The notes under the pieces were generated by a model. It ran no database searches and had not been told where the DNA came from. It saw only the letters and a list, made by a program, of their open reading frames with translations. Of a stretch of DNA of 64,000 nt, positions 20,549 through 30,301 are shown piece by piece. The translations under genes were made by a program, and so were the position numbers. The stretch is taken from the NCBI RefSeq assembly GCF_012926525.1, contig NZ_JABBNI010000014.1:186001-250000 (forward strand). Reading direction: 5' to 3'. This DNA is from Clostridium muellerianum (GTDB lineage: Bacteria > Bacillota > Clostridia > Clostridiales > Clostridiaceae). How positions within the stretch are numbered: the stretch's first letter is position 1; each line of letters starts with the position of its first letter.

Positions 20549-21091
20549 TTACTTTTTTTCTATTACAATTAAAATTGGGGCATTTACATCTCTGTTTACA
20601 AAAGAATGAAGCATTACAGCATATTTATTTTTGGGAAGCCTTTTAACAAAATCTATAAGTAAAATTTCTTCTTCTTTTCCTTCTGCATGTTCTTTATAGG
20701 CTGCTATAGTTATTAAGCCTCCTTTACGTAACTTATTTAAACCACATTTTAAACTTAACATGGTAGATTTAGCCCTAGTAGTTAATTTTTTATTTCCACC
20801 TGGCATAAAACCCAAGTTATACATTAAACAGTCAATTTCATCATTTATGTATATATTAAAGTTTTCGTGTGAATCATTTATTAATGTAGTATTTCCTTTA
20901 GATTTTTTTTTATATGCTTCAATAGCACACAACTGAATATCGAAGGAATATACTTTATTAAAATTATTACTTAAAAAATCCGTATCATATCCATTTCCTA
21001 AAGTAGCATCTACTGCAACGCCAAAGTTATTACAAAAATTTTTAATTATGTAATGTGATAGCTTACTAACATCAGTAATATATCTAAACAT
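20549..21091 (-). CDS. mnmM: Class I SAM-dependent methyltransferase, YtqB/MnmM family
   Basis: A 180-residue Rossmann methyltransferase of the rRNA_methylase/YtqB family. Members (MnmM) methylate nm5(s2)U34 to mnm5(s2)U34 in tRNA. SAM motif I is VDATLGNGYDTDFL (residues ~28-41). Motif II follows as YSFDIQ, and NLGFMPGGNK is the characteristic catalytic loop of this family. Length is normal. The ribosome binding site is AAAGGAAAAAAA. A 54-residue gene follows on the same strand. Confidence 0.85.
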   Translation of the reverse strand: MFRYITDVSKLSHYIIKNFCNNFGVAVDATLGNGYDTDFLSNNFNKVYSFDIQLCAIEAYKKKSKGNTTLINDSHENFNIYINDEIDCLMYNLGFMPGGNKKLTTRAKSTMLSLKCGLNKLRKGGLITIAAYKEHAEGKEEEILLIDFVKRLPKNKYAVMLHSFVNRDVNAPILIVIEKK

Positions 21092-21226
21092 AATTTTTTT
21101 CCTTTCTATAGTTTATTTTAGTTTACTTTTTATTAAATTTACATAATATTTAATATGTTAAATATTATTTTCAAATAATGGCCAATACCATTATAAAAAA
21201 CTGACTAATTGACCATTCCTTATTAT

Positions 21227-21937
21227 TTATAAATCTTTTATGTAGTCGACTTCGTTTTTAGTTAAATGTCTCCATTTACCTAACGGCAATTTTTCTAATC
21301 TTATATTTCCTATTTGAATTCTTTTTAATTCTATAACTGGATGATTTATAAAATCACACATCTTTCTTATTTGTCTATTTCTGCCTTCATGTATAACTAT
21401 TTCAACCTCTGAAGAATCTCTTATCTTTCTCATAATTTTAAATTTTGCTGATGCTGTAATATAACCATCTATATTTATTCCATTTTCAAATTTTTTAATG
21501 TCATTTCCATCAGGAATTCCTTTAATTAATGCTATATAAATTTTATTTTTTTCTTCTTTGGGATGTATTATCTTATTATATATGCTGCCGTCGTTAGTAA
21601 GAAGTATCAATCCTGATGTATCATAATCCAACCTTCCTATGGGATATATTCTCTCCTTTACATCTATTAAATCTAAAATAGTTTTTCTTCCTCTTTCATC
21701 CTTTACCGTAGATACATATCCTTTAGGTTTATTTAGCGCAATATACACTTTATTTTCTTCCTTTTTTATCAACTTATCGTCTAGAGTTATTACATCTTTT
21801 TCTTCATCAATTTTAACTCCTAATTCACTTATAACTCTGCCATTAATCTTAACTCTAGACTGCAGTATAATTTCTTCACATTTTCTTCTAGAAGCTACTC
21901 CACAAGCTGCCATATATTTTTGTAATCTTTCTTCCAT
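21227..21937 (-). CDS. rluB: Pseudouridine synthase, RsuA/RluB family
   Basis: Modifies rRNA; the RluB type targets 23S U2605 (E. coli numbering). The 236-residue protein has an N-terminal S4 domain (ERLQKYMAACGVASRRKCEEII) and a catalytic domain with the active-site Asp in GRLDYDTSGLILLTNDG. The end has the family motif IHEGRNRQIRKMC. RluB rather than RsuA or RluE is chosen by overall resemblance to Firmicutes RluB; the exact target is inferred. The ribosome binding site is AGGTGATATT. Confidence 0.9.
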   Translation of the reverse strand: MEERLQKYMAACGVASRRKCEEIILQSRVKINGRVISELGVKIDEEKDVITLDDKLIKKEENKVYIALNKPKGYVSTVKDERGRKTILDLIDVKERIYPIGRLDYDTSGLILLTNDGSIYNKIIHPKEEKNKIYIALIKGIPDGNDIKKFENGINIDGYITASAKFKIMRKIRDSSEVEIVIHEGRNRQIRKMCDFINHPVIELKRIQIGNIRLEKLPLGKWRHLTKNEVDYIKDL

Positions 21938-22251
21938 AATATCACCTTTATTTCACCATAATTTTACTACTTCTATTTGTTTATTTTAGTTATTAAAAAA
22001 TTTCCCGTTTAGTACTATTAGATTATAAAACTCTTTACAAAAGTATACAAGTTAATTGAAATTCAAAATCACAAAATACTTTTTAATTAAAATAGTATAA
22101 ATAACATACTTTGCAAAAACTTAATATAATTATAATTCTAAACCACTATAAAATTTACATTAAATAGTATCTTTCTTAGAATTACTAGAATAAATTGTCT
22201 AACTTATGTTAATAATTACATTAGTATTTGGTATTAGAAGGAGGAATTTAA
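21938..22251. other. Divergent intergenic region
   Basis: A 314-bp AT-rich gap between the diverging rluB and cis-prenyltransferase genes. It must carry both promoters, but I found no convincing -35/-10 pair, repeat or structured RNA in it. Confidence 0.4.
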
Positions 22252-22884
22252 ATGAGACTTCCAAATCACATTGGTATTATACCTGATGGTAACAGACGTT
22301 GGGCTGTTAATCATGGATTAGGAAAAGAAGCTGGATATGCTTGGGGACTTCAACCTGGAATAGAAACATTTAAAATTTGCAAAGAACTTGGAATTAAAGA
22401 ACTAACTTATTATGGATTTACTGTAGATAACACAAAAAGACCTAAAGTTCAAACTAAAGCATTTACTACAGCATGTGTAGAAGCTGTTAGGATGCTTTCA
22501 AAGGAAGACGCCTCACTTTTAGTAGTTGGAAACTCATCTTCTCCTATGTTTCCACCTGAATTACTACCTTTTACAAAAAGAAAATTTTTCGGTAATGGCA
22601 GTATGAAAATTAACTTTTTAGTCAATTATGGTTGGCAATGGGATTTATCGCCTGTACATAATTCAGATAGCAGTGCTAAATACTATTTAAAATCATCAGA
22701 TATAACTAGAGTAGATTTAATAATAAGGTGGGGTGGTAGAAGAAGGCTTAGTGGTTTTCTTCCTGTTCAATCAGTATATTCCGATTTTTATATTATAGAT
22801 GATTACTGGCCTGACTTTAAAAAATCTCAATTAATGGATGCTTTAAATTGGTACAGCAATCAGGATATTACTTTAGGCGGTTGA
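22252..22884 (+). CDS. Divergent short cis-prenyltransferase (undecaprenyl diphosphate synthase family)
   Basis: A 210-residue member of the UppS family, shorter than the usual ~250. The metal-binding Asp is kept in the signature IPDGNRRWA, as are YGFTVDNTKRP (equivalent of YAFSSENWNRP), VNYGWQWDL, and the C-terminal YWPDF. However, the conserved pyrophosphate-binding RTGGExRIS is RWGGRRRLS here: Thr becomes Trp and Glu becomes Arg. The following Glu of AYAEL is Asp in VYSDF. It may make a shorter prenyl chain or use a different substrate, and is probably not the main cell-wall UppS. The ribosome binding site is AGAAGGAGG. A 55-residue protein gene follows. Confidence 0.8.
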   Translation: MRLPNHIGIIPDGNRRWAVNHGLGKEAGYAWGLQPGIETFKICKELGIKELTYYGFTVDNTKRPKVQTKAFTTACVEAVRMLSKEDASLLVVGNSSSPMFPPELLPFTKRKFFGNGSMKINFLVNYGWQWDLSPVHNSDSSAKYYLKSSDITRVDLIIRWGGRRRLSGFLPVQSVYSDFYIIDDYWPDFKKSQLMDALNWYSNQDITLGG

Positions 22885-23070
22885 TAAACATATTTTCATA
22901 ATTACATTATAATTATCCTTTAATTAACTAATTGTATTTAATTTTTTTAAATGAACTTTAAAATTAGCGTTTATACATTAACCGTATCTTTACGTAATTT
23001 TTTAAACGAATTTTTTACAGTTAATAATTTTTATAAATTTGAAAATAATAATATTGAAAGGGTGATAATA

Positions 23071-23238
23071 ATGGATAATGAAACAATAAAAAATAGTTCT
23101 TTTAAAATTCCCATTGAAAAGCATGACACCGCAGCTTGGGCAAACATTACTGAAACTAGACCTGTTAGCAATGTTTCTATTCCCAATGAATATGAAACTA
23201 GAAATGCAAAAGAATGGGTTGATTCAAATCAAAAATAA
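23071..23238 (+). CDS. Small conserved clostridial protein, probably DUF3787 type
   Basis: A 55-residue hydrophilic protein. The frame extends to 22951, but only the ATG at 23071 has a ribosome binding site (GAAAGGGTGATAATA), so the shorter form is used. The stretch EKHDTAAWANI followed by a Pro/Val-rich VSIPNE matches my memory of the DUF3787 family of small clostridial proteins; the function is unknown. It lies about 190 bp after the cis-prenyltransferase gene and ends at a strong terminator. Confidence 0.7.
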   Translation: MDNETIKNSSFKIPIEKHDTAAWANITETRPVSNVSIPNEYETRNAKEWVDSNQK

Positions 23239-23253
23239 ATAGCTTTAATTAAG

Positions 23254-23288
23254 AAGGGAGTCTCTTAAACTAAAAAGAAGACTCCCTT
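23254..23288. terminator. Bidirectional terminator between DUF3787-type and POR genes
   Basis: Arms AAGGGAGTC and GACTCCCTT with an AT-rich loop lie between two converging genes. T-rich tracts flank both sides. Confidence 0.8.
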
Positions 23289-23303
23289 TCTATTTATAAT
23301 ATA

Positions 23304-26300
23304 TTAAAATTTTTGTTCTGCCAATCTTTTATAGGTTTCATATCTTTCCTTTGCATGTTCTTCTGCTTCATTAAACATATCCTCTGCAATATCAGGAAAT
23401 ACATTCATAAGAGATGTATATCTTATTTCCCCACTTATAAAATCCTTGAAAGATTTTGTTGGTTCCTTTGAATCCATTATAAATGGATTTTTGCCCTCTT
23501 CCTTCAATTCTGGATTAAATCTATACATGTGCCAATATCCTGATTCTACAGCTTTTTTACCTTCCATAACACTAGTTGCCATACCAGATTTTATACCGTG
23601 ATTAATACATGGTGCATAAGCTATTATAAGTGATGGTCCTTTATACTTTTCAGCCTCAATAATTGTTTTTATAGTTTGATTCATGTTAGCTCCCATTGAT
23701 ATTTGTGCCACATATACATATCCATAACTCATGGCCATCATTCCCAGATCTTTCTTCCTTATTTTTTTACCTGACGCTGCAAACTTAGCAACAGCAGCAG
23801 TTGGAGTTGCTTTTGAAGATTGACCTCCTGTATTAGAATACACTTCTGTATCCATTACAAATAAATTCACATCATCACCAGATGCGAGAACATGATCTAA
23901 TCCTCCATATCCAATATCATATGCCCATCCATCTCCGCCTAGTATCCATTGAGATTTTTTAACTAGAAAATCTTTTTTATCTAGTATTTCCTTTATTATT
24001 TCATTGCCGTTGTAATTATGATCATTTAAAATTTCAAGTATATTTTCTGAAGCTGTCCTTGACGCTTCTCCATCATTCATAGCTCTAATCCACTCTTTAA
24101 ATGCATCTTTTATTTTATCAGTTCCTGGAGAAGCTATATATTCTTCCATTAAATCCTTAAGTTTCTCTCTTATTTGTTTAACTCCTAAATACATACCATA
24201 TCCATACTCTGCATTATCTTCAAAAAGTGAATTTCCCCAAGCAGGACCTTTTCCATTTGCATTTACAGTGTAAGGTATTGATGGAGCACTTGCTCCCCAA
24301 ATAGAAGAACATCCTGTAGCATTTGCAATCATCATTCTTTCTCCAAATAATTGAGTAAGAAGTCTTATATAAGGTGTTTCTCCGCATCCTGGACATGCAC
24401 CATTAAACTCTAAAAGTGGTTTTGCAAATTGGCTTCCTTTTACTGTACCTTTATCCATAACAAAATCTTTATAAGTAATTTTACTTGTATATTCCCAATT
24501 TTCTGCTTGTTTTTCAATTTCATGTTCTGCTGGTTCCATAATAAGCGCTTTTCCTGGTGCTGGACATATATCTGCACAATTTCCACATCCAGTACAATCC
24601 AGTGGATCTACCTGAATACGATACTCAAATGTTTCTAAACCTTTACCAGCAGCTTTTTTTGTTTCAAAGGTATCTGGTGCATTTTTTACTTCTTCTTCAT
24701 TCAATAAGAATGGTCTTACAGTAGCATGAGGGCAAATATATGAACATTGATTACACTGAATACATTTATCTATTTGCCACTGAGGTATCATAACAGCAAT
24801 GCCTCTTTTTTCATAAGCAGTAGTTCCTAATGGGAATGAACCATCTTCCATTCCTGAAAATGCACTTACTGGAAGATTATCTCCTTGATGTCTTGACATT
24901 GGTATTTGAATATCCTTAACAAATTTATTATCAACCTCAAAGTCTTTTTTATCTTCAGGTGAATTTTTCCACGAATCTGGAACATTTACTTTTATAAGAG
25001 ATTCTATTCCCTTGTCTACTGCAGCTTTATTCATTTCTACAATTTTTTCGCCTTTTTTTCCATAAATTTTTTCTATGGAATCTTTTAAATAGTTTACTGC
25101 ATTTTCTATTGAAATTATATTTGATAATTTAAAAAATGCAGATTGCATAATCATATTAATTCTTCCACCTAAACCTATTTTTCCTGCAATTGACACTGCA
25201 TCTATAGTGTAAAAATTAATATTGTTTTCAGCTATATATCTTTTCATTGTTCCTGGAAGTTTTTCTTCTAGATCATTAGCATCCCATGGACAATTAAGTA
25301 CAAAAGTTCCACCTTTCTTTAATCCTTTTAGTACATCCTGTTGATATATAAAAGATTTATTATGGCATGCTATATAATCTGCACTATAAACTAAATAAGG
25401 AGATTTTATAGGTTTTTTACCAAATCTTAAGTGAGAAACAGTAGTTCCACCTGATTTTTTACTATCATAAGAAAAATAAGCTTGAGCATAAAGCTGAGTA
25501 TTATCTCCTATTATTTTAATAGCACTCTTATTAGCTCCTACAGTACCATCAGACCCTAGTCCCCAGAATTTACAACTTACAGTTCCTTCTGGTGTAGTTT
25601 CTATAGGATCTCCATTAGCTAGCGAAGTATTAGTTACATCATCTGTGATTCCAATTGTAAAGTTATCCTTAGGAGAAGAACTTTTTAAATTATTAAATAC
25701 AGCTAATATTTGAGATGGTGTAGTATCTTTAGAACCTAATCCATATCTTCCTCCTACTATTAAAGGTTTATTCTCATTTTTGTAAAATAGATGAACTACA
25801 TCTAAATATAATGGTTCTGCTAGTGACCCTGGCTCTTTAGTTCTATCTAATACAGCTATTTTCTTTGTTGTAGCTGGGAGAACATTAAAGAAATATTTTT
25901 TTGAAAATGGTCTATACAAATGAACTTTTATGCATCCTACTTTTTCTCCTTTATTCATGAGGCAATCTACAGTTTCATCTATAGTATCACATACAGATCC
26001 CATAGCAACTATCACATACTCGGCATCTGGTGATCCATAGTAATCAAAAGGATGATATACTCTTCCTGTAATTTTTTCTATCTCTCTCATATAACTTTCT
26101 GTTATATCTGGTACTGCTTCATAAAATTTGTTTGAAGCTTCTCTTCCCTGAAAATAAATATCTGGATTTTGTGCTGTTCCACGTACTACAGGATGTTCGG
26201 GATTTAAGGCTCTATCTCTAAATTCCTTAACAGCATTATAATCTACTATTTTATCTAATTCTTTGTAGTCTATAACTTCTATTTTTTGATATTCATGAGA

Positions 26301-26831
26301 AGTTCTAAATCCGTCAAAAAAGTGTAAAAATGGTACTCTAGATTTAATTGCAGAAAGATGAGCAATACACCCTAGATCCATTACTTCTTGAACACTTGAA
26401 GACGCTAAAAGAGCAAAACCTGTTTGACGACAAGCCATTACATCTTGATGATCTCCAAAAATTGATAAAGCATGTGCAGCAACTGCACGAGCTGTTACAT
26501 GAAAAACTCCTGGTAGATGTTCCCCTGCTATTTTATACATATTAGGAATCATTAATAATAATCCTTGTGATGCAGTATAGGTAGTTGTCAATGCACCTGC
26601 CGCAAGTGATCCATGCACTGCACCTGCTGCACCTGCTTCAGATTGCATTTCTGAAACCTTAACAGTTTGATTAAATAAATTTTTCTTTCCATGTGCTGCC
26701 CATTCATCAACCCCTTCTGCCATAGGTGTTGATGGCGTAATTGGAAATATGGCTGCTACTTCTGTAAAAGCATAAGAAGCATATGCAGCTGCAGCATTTC
26801 CATCCATGGTTTTCATAATTTTTTTTTCCAT
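23304..26831 (-). CDS. nifJ: Pyruvate:ferredoxin (flavodoxin) oxidoreductase, single-chain
   Basis: Converts pyruvate and CoA to acetyl-CoA and CO2, reducing ferredoxin: the central fermentative step in clostridia. The 1175-residue chain carries, in order: the pyrimidine-binding domain (FPITPSTPMAE near residue 30), the CoA/transketolase C-terminal domain, the gamma domain, a two-[4Fe-4S] ferredoxin domain (CIQCNQCSYICPHA and CTGCGNCADICPAPG, about 690-760), and the TPP-binding domain with CPGCGETPY and GGDGWAYDIG. The C-terminal extension typical of POR is present. Length and domain order are normal. The ribosome binding site is GGAGGATTGACAT. It is monocistronic. Confidence 0.97.
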   Translation of the reverse strand: MEKKIMKTMDGNAAAAYASYAFTEVAAIFPITPSTPMAEGVDEWAAHGKKNLFNQTVKVSEMQSEAGAAGAVHGSLAAGALTTTYTASQGLLLMIPNMYKIAGEHLPGVFHVTARAVAAHALSIFGDHQDVMACRQTGFALLASSSVQEVMDLGCIAHLSAIKSRVPFLHFFDGFRTSHEYQKIEVIDYKELDKIVDYNAVKEFRDRALNPEHPVVRGTAQNPDIYFQGREASNKFYEAVPDITESYMREIEKITGRVYHPFDYYGSPDAEYVIVAMGSVCDTIDETVDCLMNKGEKVGCIKVHLYRPFSKKYFFNVLPATTKKIAVLDRTKEPGSLAEPLYLDVVHLFYKNENKPLIVGGRYGLGSKDTTPSQILAVFNNLKSSSPKDNFTIGITDDVTNTSLANGDPIETTPEGTVSCKFWGLGSDGTVGANKSAIKIIGDNTQLYAQAYFSYDSKKSGGTTVSHLRFGKKPIKSPYLVYSADYIACHNKSFIYQQDVLKGLKKGGTFVLNCPWDANDLEEKLPGTMKRYIAENNINFYTIDAVSIAGKIGLGGRINMIMQSAFFKLSNIISIENAVNYLKDSIEKIYGKKGEKIVEMNKAAVDKGIESLIKVNVPDSWKNSPEDKKDFEVDNKFVKDIQIPMSRHQGDNLPVSAFSGMEDGSFPLGTTAYEKRGIAVMIPQWQIDKCIQCNQCSYICPHATVRPFLLNEEEVKNAPDTFETKKAAGKGLETFEYRIQVDPLDCTGCGNCADICPAPGKALIMEPAEHEIEKQAENWEYTSKITYKDFVMDKGTVKGSQFAKPLLEFNGACPGCGETPYIRLLTQLFGERMMIANATGCSSIWGASAPSIPYTVNANGKGPAWGNSLFEDNAEYGYGMYLGVKQIREKLKDLMEEYIASPGTDKIKDAFKEWIRAMNDGEASRTASENILEILNDHNYNGNEIIKEILDKKDFLVKKSQWILGGDGWAYDIGYGGLDHVLASGDDVNLFVMDTEVYSNTGGQSSKATPTAAVAKFAASGKKIRKKDLGMMAMSYGYVYVAQISMGANMNQTIKTIIEAEKYKGPSLIIAYAPCINHGIKSGMATSVMEGKKAVESGYWHMYRFNPELKEEGKNPFIMDSKEPTKSFKDFISGEIRYTSLMNVFPDIAEDMFNEAEEHAKERYETYKRLAEQKF

Positions 26832-27034
26832 ATGTCAATCCTCCAACAATAATATTTATTTTTCTATATTATTGTTTGGAAGAAAAAGCTTATTATTCAT
26901 GTTTTTTTAAATCTTTAATTTTTTTTAACTTTACTTTTTATTTTAGTTAACATAATACTTAATATGTTTATGAAATTCGTCCAATCTCTCATTTTTATAA
27001 TATTACTACTCTGATTTCTGTCTATAATTAAATA

Positions 27035-27067
27035 AGATTCAGGTATTATTAAAAATTACCTGAATCT
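27035..27067 (-). terminator. Probable terminator of sbcDC
   Basis: A perfect 11-bp stem (AGATTCAGGTA / TACCTGAATCT) lies about 80 bp after the sbcC stop codon. The following minus-strand stretch (TATTTAATTA) is only moderately T-rich. The rest of the 313-bp gap upstream of the POR gene start shows nothing I can name. Confidence 0.5.
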
Positions 27068-27144
27068 CATTTAAAATATATTTCTTTACATAACAAATCA
27101 TATTATACTATTAATACTCTCAGCAATATACAAGTATTTATTAA

Positions 27145-30100
27145 TTATAATATATTAAATTTAGCAGTACTTCCTTCAGCACCAGGTATTATTTCAAGCC
27201 TTGCATCAATTCTCTCTTTTAGCTCAGGAACATGGGATATGATTCCTACAAGCCTTCCAGTGCTTTGCAAATCTATAAGACACTGCACAGCATTTTCTAA
27301 TGATTCTGCGTCTAAAGTACCAAATCCTTCATCAATAAACATTGTTTCTAAACTTATACCTCCAGAGTAACATTGAACTATATCTGATAAACCTAATGCT
27401 AATGATAAAGAGGCTTTAAAGCCTTCACCACCTGATAATGTTTTTACATGTCTGTATTTTCCCGTATAATTATCATATACTTGAAGTTCAAGTCCACTTT
27501 GGGTTAATCCCTTACCTTTTTCTTTAATTCTATCTAATTCATACCTACTCTCAGTCATTCTAGCAAATCTTATATTGGCTGCTTCTATAATACTATCAAA
27601 AAAGAAAGCTAATACATATCTTTCAAAGGTCATTCTCTCACTATTATTACCTTTAGCGGCTTCTGCTAAATCTCCAACTATACTATATTGCTTTTCCTTA
27701 TCTTTAATCTCTTTATTTAGCTCCTTTATACGTAAAAATGCATTATTATTTATTTCTATCTTTGCATGAAGTTCTGTTTTCTGTTTATCTAAAATTTCTC
27801 TTTCTCTCTTTACATTTTCATAATCATTTTCAAGTATACTTATATTTAATAAACTTTTTCCTTCTATATCTTTTAATATTTTTATATACCTATCTTTTAT
27901 AGATCTTAATTGTTCATTAAAATCATTTATATACTTATTTAGTTCCTCTTCTTCCTTTTCACTAAGCTTTGATTCTCTATAATCCTGTAAATCTTTAAAG
28001 CCTCTTTTAGATATCCCCTCATTTAATTTATCTTCTGAATACTTTAAAGAAATTTCTCCTTCTTCTAAAGCCTTTATTATTCCTTCTTTCTCTATAATAA
28101 GTTTTTCATATTTAAGTTTTAAATTATTAAAATGCTCTTGAGAATCTTTTAAAGATTTCTCCATAGTAGTTTGCTTATATTCCATTTGTGCTATAGTATT
28201 TATTAAATCTTTTTCTCTCCTAAACTTTTCAGGTATATCATCAGCTATTTGATTTAATATGCCCTTTTCCCTCTCAACTGCACTTAAACTCAATTGATAT
28301 TTATTGTTTAATTCTTCAAGACTCTTTTCATTTTTTAATTGCAATTCCCTTTTTTCATTTAAAACTTTTAAAATATTATCCTGTTTATTTTTTTCTTTCT
28401 CCAATCTTTGAACTTCTACAGTTAAATTCTTCTTATTTTCTTCAAAAGCTAAAAACTTTTCCTTTATAAAATCAGTTAATCTGTCTTTTTCAAGTGTAAT
28501 TATATCATCCTGTATTAGTACTTGAAGTTCCTCTTTCAACCTACTTACAATATTATTTTGAGATCTACCATTAACATCTGCTTCTATAAAACTTTCATTA
28601 CTTTTTTCAAATTTCTTTAAAGCTTCTTCTAAAAAATCCTTTTTTATTTTTAGCTGTGCTTCCGTAGGCACACCTTGTTCAAGTACAGCTAATTTAGTAT
28701 GATGTATTGAACCACAAACAGGACATGGCATTCCATCTTCTAAGTTTTTTGCTAAAAGTCCCGCTTGACCTTCTCTAAAAAGTCGTTCTAATTCTTTAAA
28801 ATTAAGTTCTGCTTTTTCTACTACTTTTCTATCTTCTATGGCCTTATTTTTATATTTTACATACTCCCCTCTGATTTTTATAAGCTTCTTATTTTCTAAA
28901 TCAAGAGTATGAATTTTGTTATATATTCCAGTAACTTTTTCAAGCTGCATACTTAACTTTACATATTTTTCTGAGGATTTTCTAACCAATTCTAATTCAT
29001 TACTATAATTATCTATATCCTTTTTTACCTTGTCTATATCCTGTTTTTTTGAAAATCTATCTTTTTCTGATAATTTTAATCTCTCTTCTAAAACCTTCAG
29101 ACGTTCTCTTTTATCTTCAAAATCTCTTACTTTACTTATATATCCCTTTAGAACTGTCACGTCTTCTAAAAGCTTTTTTCTTTCTTCCTCTCTAGAACTT
29201 TCAAATTTAAAACTTTCCTCTGCTTTTTTTAAATTTTTTGTTTCTAAATTTATAGCTTCCTTTTTTTCCACAAGTTCTAACCTTTTCATCTGTAACTTTT
29301 TAGTCTTTTCAGTGTAATTTTCTTCTATTCCTACTATTTCAATAGCTTTTCTAGCCTTTAAAAGCCTATTCTTTTTTTCTTCTATAGTACTTTCTTTATC
29401 TTCTAAAGACTTTTTCTCAGCTTCGATAAAATTTTTTTCTTCGAACTTTTTATTGTTTTCCTTAGCTTCTAAAATTTCTTTCTGCTTTTTCTCTAAAAGC
29501 GTTCCCTTTTCATTTATAGATTTTTCAATATGTGTTCTTCTTTCATCATCACTCTCAATATGTTGTTTTAATTCTTCAATAATAGAAAAAACATTTTTAT
29601 TATCACTTTCTATTAGTTCCATTAAAACTTCGTTATCATCACACTGTACAGTATTTATAATTTCATTTTCCTTATGCTGCAATTCATTAACACTACGCTT
29701 AATCTTTCCAGCCATCTCATTAAGTTTTATTTCCACTAATTTATATGCTTCTGTGCCAAAAATTTTTTGAAGTATTTTTTCCCTATCCTTACTTTCAGAA
29801 GTTAAAAGCTTCCTAAATTCTCCTTGAGGTATCATCATAATTTGCTTAAATTGATCATAATTTATTCCCATAATTTCATTTATCTGTTCATTCACATTGC
29901 TTACCCCTGAGATCACCTTAATATCACCATTGCTTTTAAATATCTTCATTTCAGCATCAGTTTTCTGTTCTGTTAATCCTTCTCCTCTAGCCTTTTTCTT
30001 TTCCTGCTTTGGTATTCTTTTTATGTAATAATCTACTCCTCTAAGGTTAAACTCCAATTCTACAGATGTTAAGGTATCAATATCCGCAAATTGACTTCTT

Positions 30101-30297
30101 AAACTCTCTGAATCTCTATCTTCTCCACTGGCTTCTCCATATATAGCATAACTTATACCATCAAAAATTGTAGTTTTACCCGCTCCTGTTGGTCCTGTTA
30201 TTAAAAATATATTTCTCCCATTTAGATTAGTAAAATCTATTTCCTGTTTCTTAGCATAAGGACCAAAAGCCGTCATAGTTAATTTTAAAGGTCTCAT
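27145..30297 (-). CDS. sbcC: Exonuclease SbcC (Rad50-like SMC ATPase)
   Basis: ATPase subunit of the SbcCD nuclease that cleaves hairpins and DNA ends. The 1050-residue protein has Walker A GPTGAGKTTIFDG near residue 35. Two long coiled coils flank a zinc hook CPVCGSIHH near residue 525. The C-terminal lobe carries the signature LSGGEGFKASL and Walker B MFIDEGFGTLDAE. Length is typical. It starts 4 bp after sbcD, so the two are translationally linked. Confidence 0.95.
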   Translation of the reverse strand: MRPLKLTMTAFGPYAKKQEIDFTNLNGRNIFLITGPTGAGKTTIFDGISYAIYGEASGEDRDSESLRSQFADIDTLTSVELEFNLRGVDYYIKRIPKQEKKKARGEGLTEQKTDAEMKIFKSNGDIKVISGVSNVNEQINEIMGINYDQFKQIMMIPQGEFRKLLTSESKDREKILQKIFGTEAYKLVEIKLNEMAGKIKRSVNELQHKENEIINTVQCDDNEVLMELIESDNKNVFSIIEELKQHIESDDERRTHIEKSINEKGTLLEKKQKEILEAKENNKKFEEKNFIEAEKKSLEDKESTIEEKKNRLLKARKAIEIVGIEENYTEKTKKLQMKRLELVEKKEAINLETKNLKKAEESFKFESSREEERKKLLEDVTVLKGYISKVRDFEDKRERLKVLEERLKLSEKDRFSKKQDIDKVKKDIDNYSNELELVRKSSEKYVKLSMQLEKVTGIYNKIHTLDLENKKLIKIRGEYVKYKNKAIEDRKVVEKAELNFKELERLFREGQAGLLAKNLEDGMPCPVCGSIHHTKLAVLEQGVPTEAQLKIKKDFLEEALKKFEKSNESFIEADVNGRSQNNIVSRLKEELQVLIQDDIITLEKDRLTDFIKEKFLAFEENKKNLTVEVQRLEKEKNKQDNILKVLNEKRELQLKNEKSLEELNNKYQLSLSAVEREKGILNQIADDIPEKFRREKDLINTIAQMEYKQTTMEKSLKDSQEHFNNLKLKYEKLIIEKEGIIKALEEGEISLKYSEDKLNEGISKRGFKDLQDYRESKLSEKEEEELNKYINDFNEQLRSIKDRYIKILKDIEGKSLLNISILENDYENVKREREILDKQKTELHAKIEINNNAFLRIKELNKEIKDKEKQYSIVGDLAEAAKGNNSERMTFERYVLAFFFDSIIEAANIRFARMTESRYELDRIKEKGKGLTQSGLELQVYDNYTGKYRHVKTLSGGEGFKASLSLALGLSDIVQCYSGGISLETMFIDEGFGTLDAESLENAVQCLIDLQSTGRLVGIISHVPELKERIDARLEIIPGAEGSTAKFNIL

Positions 30298-30301
30298 TTT
30301 A

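Noticed and set aside
22951-23070. Longer N-terminus for the 55-residue protein
   Set aside because: The upstream ATG has no ribosome binding site, while ATG 23071 follows GAAAGGGTG; the extension composition is also unlike the rest.
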